Source: Variovorax sp. Sphag1AA (GTDB lineage Bacteria; Pseudomonadota; Gammaproteobacteria; Burkholderiales; Burkholderiaceae_C). From it: a stretch of DNA of 64,000 nt. The DNA lies in assembly GCF_014192575.1 (NCBI RefSeq), contig NZ_JACHYC010000004.1, positions 434,001-498,000 of the forward strand, written 5' to 3'. Of this stretch, positions 43,522 through 52,464 are shown one piece after another (the stretch's first letter is position 1; each line of letters starts with the position of its first letter). Under the pieces are notes generated by a model that saw nothing but the letters and a program-made list of their open reading frames with translations, was not told the origin of the DNA and made no database searches. Both the position numbers and the translations under genes were made by a program.

Positions 43522-44463
43522 CTGGCGGATCTTCCTCGCTCCTGGCTCACTTTCAGCGCCCCCGTGATGGCCGCACAGGCCGCGGGCCGGCCGCTGGTCG
43601 CGCTCGAATCGACCATCATTGCGCACGGCATGCCGTACCCGGAGAACGTCCGCACCGCCCGCGAGGTGGAGGCCGTGATCCGAAGCCTCGGTGCCGAGCC
43701 CGCGACCATCGCGGTCATGCGCGGTCGCATCCGCATCGGCCTGTCAGATGAAGAGTTGGAGTTCCTGGGTCGTTCCGGCCAGGCCCAGAAAGTCAGCCGG
43801 CGCGACCTCCCGGCCGTCCTCACGAACGGCGGCATGGGCGCCACCACCGTGGCGGGCACGATGATCTGCGCGGCGCTTGCCGGGATCGAGGTCTTCGTGA
43901 CCGGCGGCATCGGCGGTGTCCATCGCGGTGCCCAGGAAAGCTTCGACATCTCGGCCGACCTGCAGGAGCTGGCGAGGACGTCAGTGGCGGTGGTGTGCGC
44001 GGGCGCGAAGTCCATCCTCGACATCGGCCTGACGCTCGAATACCTCGAGACGCATGGTGTGCCGGTGCTCAGTTGCGAGCAGGACAACTTCGCTGCCTTC
44101 TACACCCGCGACAGCGGCTTTCGAGCGGACTATCGGCTGGACGACCCCGCGGAGCAGGCCCGTTTCATCCGCACCAAATGGGACCTCGGCCTGACGGGAG
44201 GCGTGGTGCTGAGCGCGCCGGTGCCCGAGTCGGCCGAAATGTCGCTCGGTGAGATCGATTCGCTGACCCGTCAGGCGCTCGCGGAGGCCGACACCCAAGG
44301 CATTGCCGGCAAGGCGGTGACGCCGTTCCTGCTGGCGCGCATCAAGGAACTGTCAGGCGACCGAAGCCTGGCCACGAACATCGCCCTCGTGAAGCACAAC
44401 GCCACGGTCGGTGCGCGACTGGCGCTGGCGCTCGCACACACCCGGCGCGGCTCCAGGGGCTGA
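43516..44463 (+). CDS. psuG: Pseudouridine-5'-phosphate glycosidase
   Basis: A 315-residue enzyme that splits pseudouridine 5'-phosphate into uracil and ribose 5-phosphate. Catalytic Glu31 is in ALESTIIAHGMPYPEN, with Lys92, Asp148 and Lys165 (CAGAKSILDIG) at places matching the E. coli enzyme. VTGGIGGVHRGAQESFD and the C-terminal VKHNATVGARLALAL are characteristic. No psuK kinase gene is next to it. No Shine-Dalgarno sequence precedes the ATG. The start codon lies inside the right arm of a 9-bp inverted repeat. Confidence 0.93.
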   Translation: MALADLPRSWLTFSAPVMAAQAAGRPLVALESTIIAHGMPYPENVRTAREVEAVIRSLGAEPATIAVMRGRIRIGLSDEELEFLGRSGQAQKVSRRDLPAVLTNGGMGATTVAGTMICAALAGIEVFVTGGIGGVHRGAQESFDISADLQELARTSVAVVCAGAKSILDIGLTLEYLETHGVPVLSCEQDNFAAFYTRDSGFRADYRLDDPAEQARFIRTKWDLGLTGGVVLSAPVPESAEMSLGEIDSLTRQALAEADTQGIAGKAVTPFLLARIKELSGDRSLATNIALVKHNATVGARLALALAHTRRGSRG

Positions 44464-44508
44464 CCGGAACTCACAGAAGCATCCACCACTATTCAAAGGA
44501 GACAGACC

Positions 44509-44988
44509 ATGGCCGCTCCCTTCCTCGGAGGCAAGGAACGCAATGTCCAGACGAACCCGCCCGCGCCGGCAGCGGTCACCGGCGACAAGCCGGCGACGGA
44601 TCTCCCACCCTCGGCGGCCCAGGTGGCCAAGGCGGGCATGAGCGTGGCGATGGAAGGGGGAAGCAAGCTCGTCGTCGGCCCGAACATCAAGTTGAAGGGC
44701 AACTCGATCAGCGACTGCGACACGCTGGTCGTCGAAGGACTGGTCGAGGCGACGATGAAGGCCCGGGTCATGCAGATCGCCGAGCAAGGTGCGTACAAGG
44801 GGACGGCGGAACTCGATCTGGCCGAGATCCACGGGCGCTTCGAAGGCGACCTGACGGTGCGCCAGACGCTCTACATCAACGCGACCGGCACGGTGACGGG
44901 GAAGGTCCGCTACGGCCGCATCGTGATCACCGAAGGTGGCATGTTGTCCGGCGAAGTGAACGTGGGTGCGGCGGCGCCAAGCCCATGA
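44509..44988 (+). CDS. Bactofilin-family polymer-forming protein
   Basis: A 159-residue bactofilin (DUF583). The unstructured N-terminus (about 1-50) is followed by a right-handed beta-helix of short repeats: VVGPNIKLKGNSISDCDTL, VEGLVEATMKARVMQI, YKGTAELDLAEIHGRFEG and VTGKVRYGRIVITEGGMLSG. Bactofilins polymerise without nucleotide and position cell-wall enzymes at the membrane. AAGGAGAC precedes the ATG. The convergent neighbour is an NlpC/P60 peptidoglycan hydrolase, a plausible functional partner. Confidence 0.9.
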   Translation: MAAPFLGGKERNVQTNPPAPAAVTGDKPATDLPPSAAQVAKAGMSVAMEGGSKLVVGPNIKLKGNSISDCDTLVVEGLVEATMKARVMQIAEQGAYKGTAELDLAEIHGRFEGDLTVRQTLYINATGTVTGKVRYGRIVITEGGMLSGEVNVGAAAPSP

Positions 44989-45001
44989 GCAGGGACTGGA
45001 G

Positions 45002-45664
45002 CTAGAGCGCTACGACGCCTGCGCCGTCCGCCGCTTTCGATGCGGACGCATTTCGTGCGACCTGCACTTCCTGCACGCGGCGCGCACTGGTGAAGCGACT
45101 CGACCAGTATTTGACGCCCAGCTTCTCGATCCGCACTCGGGCGCCGGGCTTCGGCGCATGGATGAACTTGCCCTCACCCATGTAGATGCCGACATGGCTG
45201 AACTTGTGGCGCCGGGTATTGAAGAACACCAGATCGCCCGGCTCCAATTCGCTGCGAGCGATTTTCTTGGTGGCTGCTGCCTGCTGCGCAGCGGTGCGTG
45301 GCAGCACGGGGCCCAGGGCCTTGTCATACACCGCCCGCACGAAGCCGCTGCAGTCGAAGCCGGTTTCAGCCGAAGTGCCACCCCATCGATACGGAACGTC
45401 GAGCAGCTTGACCGCCTCGGCCACCAGATCGCCAGGTTCGCTTTCCTGCGAATCGGCTGACACCACATGCGGCGAGGCCGGTGCGCCATGCGTCGCATCC
45501 GCGTTCGTTCGATGCGGAGAGGCATGCACCGCGGCGATGGCAAGCGCGCCCGCCACTGCGATGAGTGAGCGCGTGATGATTGAGGGAATATCGCCAGCTG
45601 TTTTCTTGTTCGCAGGGCTGATGCTGGCGCGCCCGGCGAGACGGGCGACGTAGGTGAAAAGCAT
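45002..45664 (-). CDS. NlpC/P60 cell-wall peptidase
   Basis: A 220-residue exported peptidase with a signal peptide or anchor near 28-48 (ITRSLIAVAGALAIAAVHAS). The catalytic domain covers about 78-195: Cys105 in GFDCSGFVRAVY, His157 in FSHVGIYMG and His169 in GKFIHAPKPG. It should cut within peptidoglycan stem peptides. The basic N-terminus (MLFTYVARLAGRASISPANK) is long for a signal peptide, so the true start could be later, but there is no other ATG before the hydrophobic part. Convergent with the bactofilin gene. Confidence 0.88.
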   Translation of the reverse strand: MLFTYVARLAGRASISPANKKTAGDIPSIITRSLIAVAGALAIAAVHASPHRTNADATHGAPASPHVVSADSQESEPGDLVAEAVKLLDVPYRWGGTSAETGFDCSGFVRAVYDKALGPVLPRTAAQQAAATKKIARSELEPGDLVFFNTRRHKFSHVGIYMGEGKFIHAPKPGARVRIEKLGVKYWSSRFTSARRVQEVQVARNASASKAADGAGVVAL

Positions 45665-45785
45665 GACACCGAGCGTAAACAGCGACGCTCGGCATCAACA
45701 GCGGAAAGCTCTGAAAGCTCGCCCACTCGCCGCCGCGATGCGCCTGCATCGCCGCGCGGTGTGACTTACTTGGCAGCCGCCGCGC

Positions 45786-46043
45786 TCAGTCGCAGCGGAA
45801 TGTGACTTCGCCGGTCGGAACGCCCGGTCCCTTGAAGTTGAGGAAGCGCATCGGTGCGCCGAAGTTGCGACAGTAGGCCTCGGCCTCCTGCGCGGTCGGC
45901 GACTTCAAGACGCCGTCACCCAGCATCGTGACCCGCGGCGCCGGCCGGGACGCACAGCCCGCGACCGCGCCGGCCAGAAGCACCGCGGACAGGACGGCGA
46001 GCCGCCGCACCCCGTCCGCAGCGCGCACCTTGCGATCAGGCAT
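45786..46043 (-). CDS. Small predicted lipoprotein
   Basis: An 85-residue protein with a lipoprotein signal ending AGAVAGC (Cys30). The mature part is only 56 residues, with two further cysteines (AYCRNF and TFRCD) that could form a disulfide. No family recognised. Its start overlaps the stop of icd by 8 bases, so it is probably translated by coupling to icd. A 121-base gap follows before the NlpC gene, with no clear signal in it. Confidence 0.65.
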   Translation of the reverse strand: MPDRKVRAADGVRRLAVLSAVLLAGAVAGCASRPAPRVTMLGDGVLKSPTAQEAEAYCRNFGAPMRFLNFKGPGVPTGEVTFRCD

Positions 46044-48273
46044 TCACTGCCGCGAGCGCGGCGTTGAGCGTCGCGCTCGGGCGCATCACGGCTTCCAGCT
46101 TCTTCGTGTCGGGCAGGTAGTAACCGCCGATATCGACCGGCTTGCCCTGCACGGCCTTCAGTTCGCCGACGATCTTCTGTTCGTCCTTGGCCAGTGCGGC
46201 GGCCAGCGGCGCAAAGTGAGCTTGCAGTTCCTTGTCCTCGGTCTGCGCGGCGAGCTCTTCCGCCCAGTACTTGGCCAGGTAGAACTGGCTGCCACGGTTG
46301 TCGAGTTCACCGGTGCGCGGCGACGGCGACTTGTTGTTGTCCAGCAGCTTGCCGGTGGCCGCGTCGAGCGTCTTGGCGAGCAGCTTGGCCTTGCCGTTGT
46401 TGGTCTTGATGCCGAGGTCTTCCAGCGACACCGCGAGCGCAAGGAACTCGCCGAGCGAATCCCAGCGCAGGTGGTTCTCTTCGACCAGCTGCTGGACGTG
46501 CTTGGGCGCCGAGCCGCCGGCACCGGTTTCGTACATGCCGCCGCCGGCCATCAGCGGGACGATCGAGAGCATCTTCGCGCTGGTGCCGAGTTCCATGATC
46601 GGGAACAGATCGGTCAGGTAGTCGCGCAGGATGTTGCCGGTCGCCGAGATGGTGTCCATGCCGCGCACGACGCGTTCGAGCGTGTAACGCATCGCACGCA
46701 CCTGGCTCATGATCTGGATGTCCAGGCCCGTGGTGTCGTGCTCGTGCAGGTACATCTTGACCTTGGTGATGAGCTGCGCTTCGTGCGGACGGTAGGCGTC
46801 GAGCCAGAACACCACCGGCATGCCGGAGTTGCGCGCGCGCGTGACGGCCAGCTTGACCCAGTCACGGATGGCGGCGTCCTTGACCTGGCACATGCGCCAG
46901 ATGTCGCCCTGCTCCACGTCCTGGCTCATCAGCACTTCGCCGGTCGCGAGGTCGGTGATGTTGGCCACGCCGTCTTCGGGGATCTCGAAGGTCTTGTCGT
47001 GCGAGCCGTATTCCTCGGCCTGCTGCGCCATCAGGCCGACGTTGGGCACGGTGCCCATGGTCTTCGGGTCGAAAGCGCCGTGCCACTTGCAGAAGTTGAT
47101 CATCTCCTGGTAGATGCGGGCGAAGGTGCTCTCGGGCATCACGGCCTTGACGTCCTTCAGGCGGCCGTCGGCGCCCCACATCTTGCCGCCGTTGCGGATC
47201 ATGGCGGGCATCGACGCATCGACGATCACGTCGTTGGGCGAGTGGAAGTTGGTGATGCCCTTGGCCGAATCGACCATCGCGAGTTCAGGGCGATGCTCGT
47301 GGCAGGCGTGCAGGTCGCGCTTGATTTCTTCCTGCTTGCTCTCGGGCAGCGTGGCGATCTTGTTGTAGAGATCGACCATGCCGTTGTTGACATTGACGCC
47401 CAGTTCGTCGAACAGCTTGCCGTGCTTGGCAAAGGCGTCGCGGTAGAAGATCTTGACGCAATGGCCGAACACGATCGGGTGCGAGACCTTCATCATGGTC
47501 GCCTTGACGTGCAGCGAGAACATCACGCCCGTCTTGTGCGCGTCTTCGATCTGCTGCTCGTAGAAGTCCAGGAGCGCCTTCTTGCTCATGAACATGCTGT
47601 CGATGACCTCGCGGTCCTGCAGGGAGACCTTCGGCTTGAGCACGACGGTCTTGCCGCTCTTGGTGATCAGTTCCATCTTGACGTCACGTGCGCGGTCCAG
47701 CGTCATCGACTTTTCGCCGTGATAGAAGTCGCCGTGGTGCATGTGCGAGACGTGGCTGCGCGAGGCCTGGCTCCAGTCGGCCATGCTGTGCGGGTTCTTG
47801 CGGGCGTATTCCTTGACCGCCTTGGGCGCGCGGCGATCGGAATTGCCTTCGCGCAGAACCGGGTTCACGGCGCTGCCGGTGCACTTGTTGTAGCGCGCGC
47901 GGATGTCCTTTTCTTCCGCCGTCTGCGGGTTCTCTGGGAAGTCGGGGATCTTGTAGCCCTTGTCCTGCAGTTCCTTGATGCTGGCCTTGAGCTGGGCCAC
48001 CGAGGCGCTGATGTTGGGCAGCTTGATGATGTTGGCTTCGGGCTTGAGGGTCAGACGGCCCAGTTCACTGAGGGTGTCCGGCACCTTCTGCTCATCCGTC
48101 AGGCACTCCGGGAAGCTCCCCAGGATCCGCGCCGCCACGGAAATGTCGCTGGTCGTGACATCGATGCCGGCCGGCGCCGCGAACGTCCGGATGATCGGCA
48201 GGAACGCGGCGGTCGCCAGGTAGGGGGCTTCGTCGGTGAGCGTGTAGATGATGGAAGATTGAGTCGTGCTCAT
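46036..48273 (-). CDS. icd: Monomeric NADP-dependent isocitrate dehydrogenase
   Basis: A 745-residue enzyme of the monomeric IDH type (about 740 residues), unrelated in length to the dimeric enzyme of about 420. It converts isocitrate to 2-oxoglutarate in the TCA cycle. Family text includes [19 protein letters not shown] at the start, [48 protein letters not shown] and [13 protein letters not shown] chose the ATG at 48273 ([12 protein letters not shown]); the frame is open well upstream but only as an antisense shadow. It is divergent from the SDR gene (159-base gap). Confidence 0.95.
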   Translation of the reverse strand: MSTTQSSIIYTLTDEAPYLATAAFLPIIRTFAAPAGIDVTTSDISVAARILGSFPECLTDEQKVPDTLSELGRLTLKPEANIIKLPNISASVAQLKASIKELQDKGYKIPDFPENPQTAEEKDIRARYNKCTGSAVNPVLREGNSDRRAPKAVKEYARKNPHSMADWSQASRSHVSHMHHGDFYHGEKSMTLDRARDVKMELITKSGKTVVLKPKVSLQDREVIDSMFMSKKALLDFYEQQIEDAHKTGVMFSLHVKATMMKVSHPIVFGHCVKIFYRDAFAKHGKLFDELGVNVNNGMVDLYNKIATLPESKQEEIKRDLHACHEHRPELAMVDSAKGITNFHSPNDVIVDASMPAMIRNGGKMWGADGRLKDVKAVMPESTFARIYQEMINFCKWHGAFDPKTMGTVPNVGLMAQQAEEYGSHDKTFEIPEDGVANITDLATGEVLMSQDVEQGDIWRMCQVKDAAIRDWVKLAVTRARNSGMPVVFWLDAYRPHEAQLITKVKMYLHEHDTTGLDIQIMSQVRAMRYTLERVVRGMDTISATGNILRDYLTDLFPIMELGTSAKMLSIVPLMAGGGMYETGAGGSAPKHVQQLVEENHLRWDSLGEFLALAVSLEDLGIKTNNGKAKLLAKTLDAATGKLLDNNKSPSPRTGELDNRGSQFYLAKYWAEELAAQTEDKELQAHFAPLAAALAKDEQKIVGELKAVQGKPVDIGGYYLPDTKKLEAVMRPSATLNAALAAVNA

Positions 48274-48432
48274 GCGCTTACTTTCGTGATACTGGAATGT
48301 CCGAACGGCGGGTAGCCGGTTCGCCCAACTCGCGATTGTCGCCGAACCCCCTCTTTCGGAATGGCGAACCACCGCAATCCCCTCCATGGCATTCTGCCGG
48401 GGGTACCAAGTAGCAATTTCTGGAGCATTCCG

Positions 48433-49338
48433 ATGGTTGAAGGAAAAGTCGTGGTCGTCACCGGCGCGGGTGGCGGCATCGGTCGGGACATCGCGCTGGC
48501 CATGGCCAGCCACGGGGCGCGGGTGGTGGTCAACGACATCGGCGCCGCCGTCGACGGCGAGGGCCGCAACGCCGGGCCGGCGCAGCAGGTGGTCGACGAA
48601 ATCCATGCCCTGGGCGGCGAGGCCGTGGCCAGCACCGACAGCGTGGCCGAGGCGGCGAGCGCCGCGAAGATCGTCCAGTGTGCGGTCGATCACTTCGGCC
48701 GCATCGACGCAGTGGTCAACAACGCCGGCATCCTGCGCGACCGCTTCTTCCACAAGATGTCGGAGCCCGAATGGGATGCGGTCATCAAGGTGCACCTGTA
48801 CGGTGCCTATTTCGTGAGCCGCGCCGCCGCCACCTTCTTCAAGGAGCAGAACTCGGGCGCGATGGTGCACATGACCTCGACCTCCGGGCTGATCGGCAAC
48901 TTCGGGCAGGCCAACTACTCGGCCGCCAAGCTGGGCATCGCGGCGCTGTCAAAGTCCATCGCGCTGGACATGCTCAAGTTCAACGTCCGCTCCAACTGCA
49001 TCGCTCCCTTCGCCTGGAGCCGGATGATCGGCGCGATCCCCACCGACACCGAGGAGCAGAAGGCCCGGGTCGCCAAAATCCAGCAGATGACCCCGGCCAA
49101 GATCGCCCCGCTGGCGGTCTACCTCGCCAGCGACGCGGCGAAAGAGGTCAACGGCCAGATCTTCTCGGTGCGGAACAACGAGATTTCGCTGATCAGCCAG
49201 CCCCGGCCGGTGCGGACGATCCACCGTTCCGAAGGCTGGACGCCGCAGACCATTGCCGAGCACGCCATGCCGGCCATGCGGGCCAACTTCTATCCATTGG
49301 ACCGCTCGGCGGACGTCTTCAGCTGGGACCCGGCGTGA
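48433..49338 (+). CDS. Short-chain dehydrogenase (3-hydroxyacyl-CoA dehydrogenase-like)
   Basis: A 301-residue SDR similar to the dehydrogenase part of multifunctional peroxisomal beta-oxidation proteins. The cofactor motif [10 protein letters not shown] is at the start, NDIG follows the second strand, NNAGILRD is present, the catalytic Ser is in [10 protein letters not shown], and Tyr/Lys are in ANYSAAKLG. The likely reaction is oxidation of a 3-hydroxyacyl-CoA. I chose the ATG at 48433; an upstream frame opening at 48361 is not supported. It is followed by a LysR gene 21 bases later. Confidence 0.87.
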   Translation: MVEGKVVVVTGAGGGIGRDIALAMASHGARVVVNDIGAAVDGEGRNAGPAQQVVDEIHALGGEAVASTDSVAEAASAAKIVQCAVDHFGRIDAVVNNAGILRDRFFHKMSEPEWDAVIKVHLYGAYFVSRAAATFFKEQNSGAMVHMTSTSGLIGNFGQANYSAAKLGIAALSKSIALDMLKFNVRSNCIAPFAWSRMIGAIPTDTEEQKARVAKIQQMTPAKIAPLAVYLASDAAKEVNGQIFSVRNNEISLISQPRPVRTIHRSEGWTPQTIAEHAMPAMRANFYPLDRSADVFSWDPA

Positions 49339-49359
49339 GCCCGGAGCCACAATCCCCTT

Positions 49360-50250
49360 GTGAACCTGCATTTCGACCTCTTTGACCTGAAGCTGTTCGC
49401 CTATGTGGCGGACGCCCGCAGCCTCACGCGCGGGGCGGACAAGGCGTGCATCTCGCTTGCGGCGGCGTCGACCCGCATCAAGCAGATGGAAGAGGCCGTG
49501 GGCGGCAAATTGCTGCACCGCAACGCGCAGGGCGTCAGCCTGACCGCTGCCGGCGAGGCGCTGCTCTATCACGCCAAGCGGGTGATGCAGCAGATGGAGC
49601 ACCTGCGCATCGACATGCAGGACTTCGGCAAGGGCATCAAGGGGCATGTGCGGGTGTTTGCCAACACCACCTCGATCACCGAATACCTGCCCGAGAAGCT
49701 CGCCGGCTTCCTCACGCAGCACCCCGCCGTCCAGGTGGACCTGCGCGAGTACCTCAGCGAAGAAATCGTGCGTTCGGTGGCCGACGGCAGTGCCGATCTC
49801 GGCATCCTCGCGGGCGACGTGCACACCGGCGACTTCGACGCGCGGCCGTTCGGCCGCAATCAGCTCGTGCTGGTGGTGCCGAACACCCACCACCTCGCCG
49901 GTTCGGGTGCGGTGCCCTTCGTTGACACGCTCGAAGAGCAGCATGTCGGCCTGCACCACGGCAGTGCGATCCACCGCTTCCTGCTGCTCAAGGCCGAACT
50001 CGCCGGCCGTGGCTATAGCCCGCGCATCCAGGTCGGCAGCTTCGAGGCGATCTGCCTGATGATCGAAGCCGGCGTCGGCGTCGGCGTGCTGCCTGCGTCG
50101 TCCGCACGGCGGCATGCGCGATCGATGCGGATCACCATCGTGCCGCTGGCCGATGCCTGGGCCGAGCGCGAGCTGAAGATCGTCGCGCGCAGCCGCGAGC
50201 AGCTACCGGCCTCGGCGCGCGAGCTGTTCGACTACCTGTCGGGTGTCTGA
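49360..50250 (+). CDS. LysR-family transcriptional regulator next to the itaconate-type operon
   Basis: A 296-residue LysR protein starting with GTG. The helix-turn-helix region has FAYVADARSLTRGADKACIS and LAAASTRIKQMEEAVGGKLL, and the effector domain starts near residue 90 (GHVRVFANTTSITEYLP). It converges on the ccl gene with only 9 bases between the stops. A LysR gene accompanies itaconate-degradation genes in Pseudomonas and Yersinia, so it is a candidate regulator of this locus. Its unusual place at the far 3' end of the operon, in line with an SDR gene, leaves that open. Confidence 0.85.
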   Translation: MNLHFDLFDLKLFAYVADARSLTRGADKACISLAAASTRIKQMEEAVGGKLLHRNAQGVSLTAAGEALLYHAKRVMQQMEHLRIDMQDFGKGIKGHVRVFANTTSITEYLPEKLAGFLTQHPAVQVDLREYLSEEIVRSVADGSADLGILAGDVHTGDFDARPFGRNQLVLVVPNTHHLAGSGAVPFVDTLEEQHVGLHHGSAIHRFLLLKAELAGRGYSPRIQVGSFEAICLMIEAGVGVGVLPASSARRHARSMRITIVPLADAWAERELKIVARSREQLPASARELFDYLSGV

Positions 50251-50259
50251 TCCGACTCC

Positions 50260-51084
50260 CTAGCGCGGCAAGGCCGCCCGCAAGATCGATTGCGCCTTGA
50301 GCACCACCGGCCGGTCGACCATCTTCCCGTCCACCGCCACCGGCGCGCCGCCGCTTGAGGCATCGGCCTCGATCACGCGACGGGCCCAGTCGACCTGGGC
50401 CTGCGTTGGCGAAAAGCCCTGGTTCACCATCGCAACCTGCTTCGGGTGGATGCACAGCTTGGCGCCAAAGCCCAGCCGCCTCGCCTGCAATGCGTCGGCC
50501 TCGATGCGCGCCGCATCATCGATCGAAGTGCTCACGCCATCCACCGGCGGCTGGATGCCGGCCACGCGCGAGGCCAGCACCATGCGCGATCGGAAGTACA
50601 GCAGCTCGAGTCCTTCGCCTTCGATGTCCAGATCGGCCTGGAAATCGATGGTGCCGAACACCAGCCGCTGAACACCGGGCGCAGCCGCGATCTCTTCGAG
50701 CCGCGCCATGCCACGCGCCGTTTCGACCAACGGCAGCAGCGCGATCGCCGGCTGCGTTGCAGCGATGTCGCGCAGCACGCTCGGGTCTTCGGACTTGGGA
50801 AGCATCAGCGCATCGACACCCGCGCTCGCGCACATCGCAATGTCGTCGGCGTACCACGGCGTGTCCGCGGCGTTCACGCGGACCGCGATCTGCGGGCCAG
50901 CGACGCCCTTGGCGCGACCGGCCAGCCACTGCGCAACCTGCGCGCGGGCCTCGTCCTTGCGATCGACCGGCACCGCGTCCTCCAGATCGAGCACGATCGC
51001 ATCGGCGCCACTCTGGCAGGCCTTGTCGAAACGCGTGCCCTGGTGACCGGGCACGAACAGAAGGCTGCGGACGGTCGAGGCCAT
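50260..51084 (-). CDS. ccl: (S)-citramalyl-CoA lyase-like, HpcH/HpaI aldolase family
   Basis: A 274-residue CitE-like lyase. The start VRSLLFVPGHQGTRFDKACQ and LDLEDAVPVDRKDEAR carry the phosphate-binding Arg and metal-binding region; a further metal-site acid is in FGTIDFQADLD. In itaconate catabolism the enzyme splits citramalyl-CoA into pyruvate and acetyl-CoA. I chose the ATG at 51084 (MASTVRSLL). It lies 5 bases after the mmgE/prpD stop and is the last gene of the operon. The family also includes malyl-CoA and citryl-CoA lyases, so the name depends on the gene context. Confidence 0.85.
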   Translation of the reverse strand: MASTVRSLLFVPGHQGTRFDKACQSGADAIVLDLEDAVPVDRKDEARAQVAQWLAGRAKGVAGPQIAVRVNAADTPWYADDIAMCASAGVDALMLPKSEDPSVLRDIAATQPAIALLPLVETARGMARLEEIAAAPGVQRLVFGTIDFQADLDIEGEGLELLYFRSRMVLASRVAGIQPPVDGVSTSIDDAARIEADALQARRLGFGAKLCIHPKQVAMVNQGFSPTQAQVDWARRVIEADASSGGAPVAVDGKMVDRPVVLKAQSILRAALPR

Positions 51085-51089
51085 GGGCG

Positions 51090-52451
51090 TCAACCCAGCA
51101 GGCGACCGACGCGCGCTTCGCCGGCGAGTTTCCAGATCCTGGCGCACGCGGCCTTCGCTTCATCCGCCGTCGCGCCTTCCCCGTACAGCGCGAGGCGCTG
51201 CATCTTGTCCTCGATCTCGGCGCGGCTGAGGGTGTTGCCCGGATCGCCCTTGGGCTCATCGACCCGCCCCGAGAGGGTTCGCCCGTCATTCGTCGTGACG
51301 CTGACCTTGCCGATCCAGCGTGCCGGATAGGCGGTGTCGACCTCGCGATCGAGTTCCATCATGACCTTGTCGCGGAATGCGGCGACCTCGGGCGCAAGGA
51401 AGTCGCGATCGAACTCGGTGAGCCCCGCGCGCCCGTGAACCGCAATCAGGCCCAGAACCGTGCCCATCGAGAACTTGGCCTGATGCACCGTGGAGGGCAC
51501 CACGACGCGGCCGAGCACATCGATCGCACCTTGATGCACATGCGTGACGACGCGCGCGATGTCGCCGGCCTTCAGCTTGTTCTGCTGCATGACCTGCAGC
51601 AGCGCATCGGCAGCCGGATGCGTGTGCCGGCACGACGCATGGAACTTGAAGGATGTCTCGGCCAGCGTCCAGCGCGTGCCCAATCCATCGGTGAGCTTGG
51701 CCGGGTCGGCATCGGTCGACATGCCCACGCCCAGGCCTTGCGCGCCTTCCAGCACGCGCGCCGCACCGGTGAAGCCGTCCTTCGCGAGATAGGCCGACAT
51801 CAGACCGGCTGCAGCAGCATGCGCGCAGTGCAGTTGCTTGGAATCCGCTGCGTCGCGCAGGAACTCCCAGACGCCAGCGGATTGCGTACCCGCCGAGCCG
51901 AAGGCATGGAGCATCTGGGCCGGCGTGAGATCGAGCAATCGCCCCACGGCCGCTGCAGCCGCGAGCGTGCCTGCAGTGGAGGTGGTGTGAAAGGTCCGGT
52001 AGTGCGAACGCCCGAGAAACTCGCCGACGCGGATACCGACCTCGTACCCCGCCACCACGGCAGTCAGCAACTGCTTGCCACTCGCACCGAGCGCCTGCGC
52101 CACCGCGAGTGCCGGCGCAAAGACCACCGCCGCCGGGTGGAACACCGAGCCGTTGTGCACATCGTCCTGCTCGACATAGTGCGAAGCCGCCGCATTGACG
52201 AGCGCGGCGAACACCGGGGAAGTCGTGCGGCGCGAGATCAACACCTCGCTCGGACCATCCGCCGGGCCCATCATCTCGGCGAAGCGCTGAATGCTGCGCA
52301 CCGGCCGCGCAGACCGTGCAGCAAGCACCGAGCCGAGCCAGTCGAGCATCAGGTCTTCGGCGCGGCGGACGACCGCGTCGGGAATGCGCTCGAACGAGAG
52401 TTCAGCCGCAAAGGTGGCGAGCGCCTGGCTGGGGTGATTGGATGTGGTCAT
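51090..52451 (-). CDS. MmgE/PrpD-family protein
   Basis: A 453-residue protein of the 2-methylcitrate dehydratase/cis-aconitate decarboxylase superfamily. Features are the N-terminal DLMLDWLGSVLAARSA, HYVEQDDVHNGSVFHPAAVV, AGYEVGIRVGEFLGRSHY and FKFHASCRHTHPAADAL. The family covers PrpD dehydratases and cis-aconitate decarboxylase, which makes itaconate. A member sits in the itaconate clusters of Pseudomonas with no proven role. Here it is between the CoA-transferase and lyase genes. It might isomerise or dehydrate a C5/C6 dicarboxylate. Confidence 0.85.
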   Translation of the reverse strand: MTTSNHPSQALATFAAELSFERIPDAVVRRAEDLMLDWLGSVLAARSARPVRSIQRFAEMMGPADGPSEVLISRRTTSPVFAALVNAAASHYVEQDDVHNGSVFHPAAVVFAPALAVAQALGASGKQLLTAVVAGYEVGIRVGEFLGRSHYRTFHTTSTAGTLAAAAAVGRLLDLTPAQMLHAFGSAGTQSAGVWEFLRDAADSKQLHCAHAAAAGLMSAYLAKDGFTGAARVLEGAQGLGVGMSTDADPAKLTDGLGTRWTLAETSFKFHASCRHTHPAADALLQVMQQNKLKAGDIARVVTHVHQGAIDVLGRVVVPSTVHQAKFSMGTVLGLIAVHGRAGLTEFDRDFLAPEVAAFRDKVMMELDREVDTAYPARWIGKVSVTTNDGRTLSGRVDEPKGDPGNTLSRAEIEDKMQRLALYGEGATADEAKAACARIWKLAGEARVGRLLG

Positions 52452-52464
52452 GACTTGTCTTGCC

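Noticed and set aside
45928..48315. A 795-codon open frame on the plus strand
   Set aside because: Antisense shadow of icd. The monomeric isocitrate dehydrogenase on the other strand is unmistakable.
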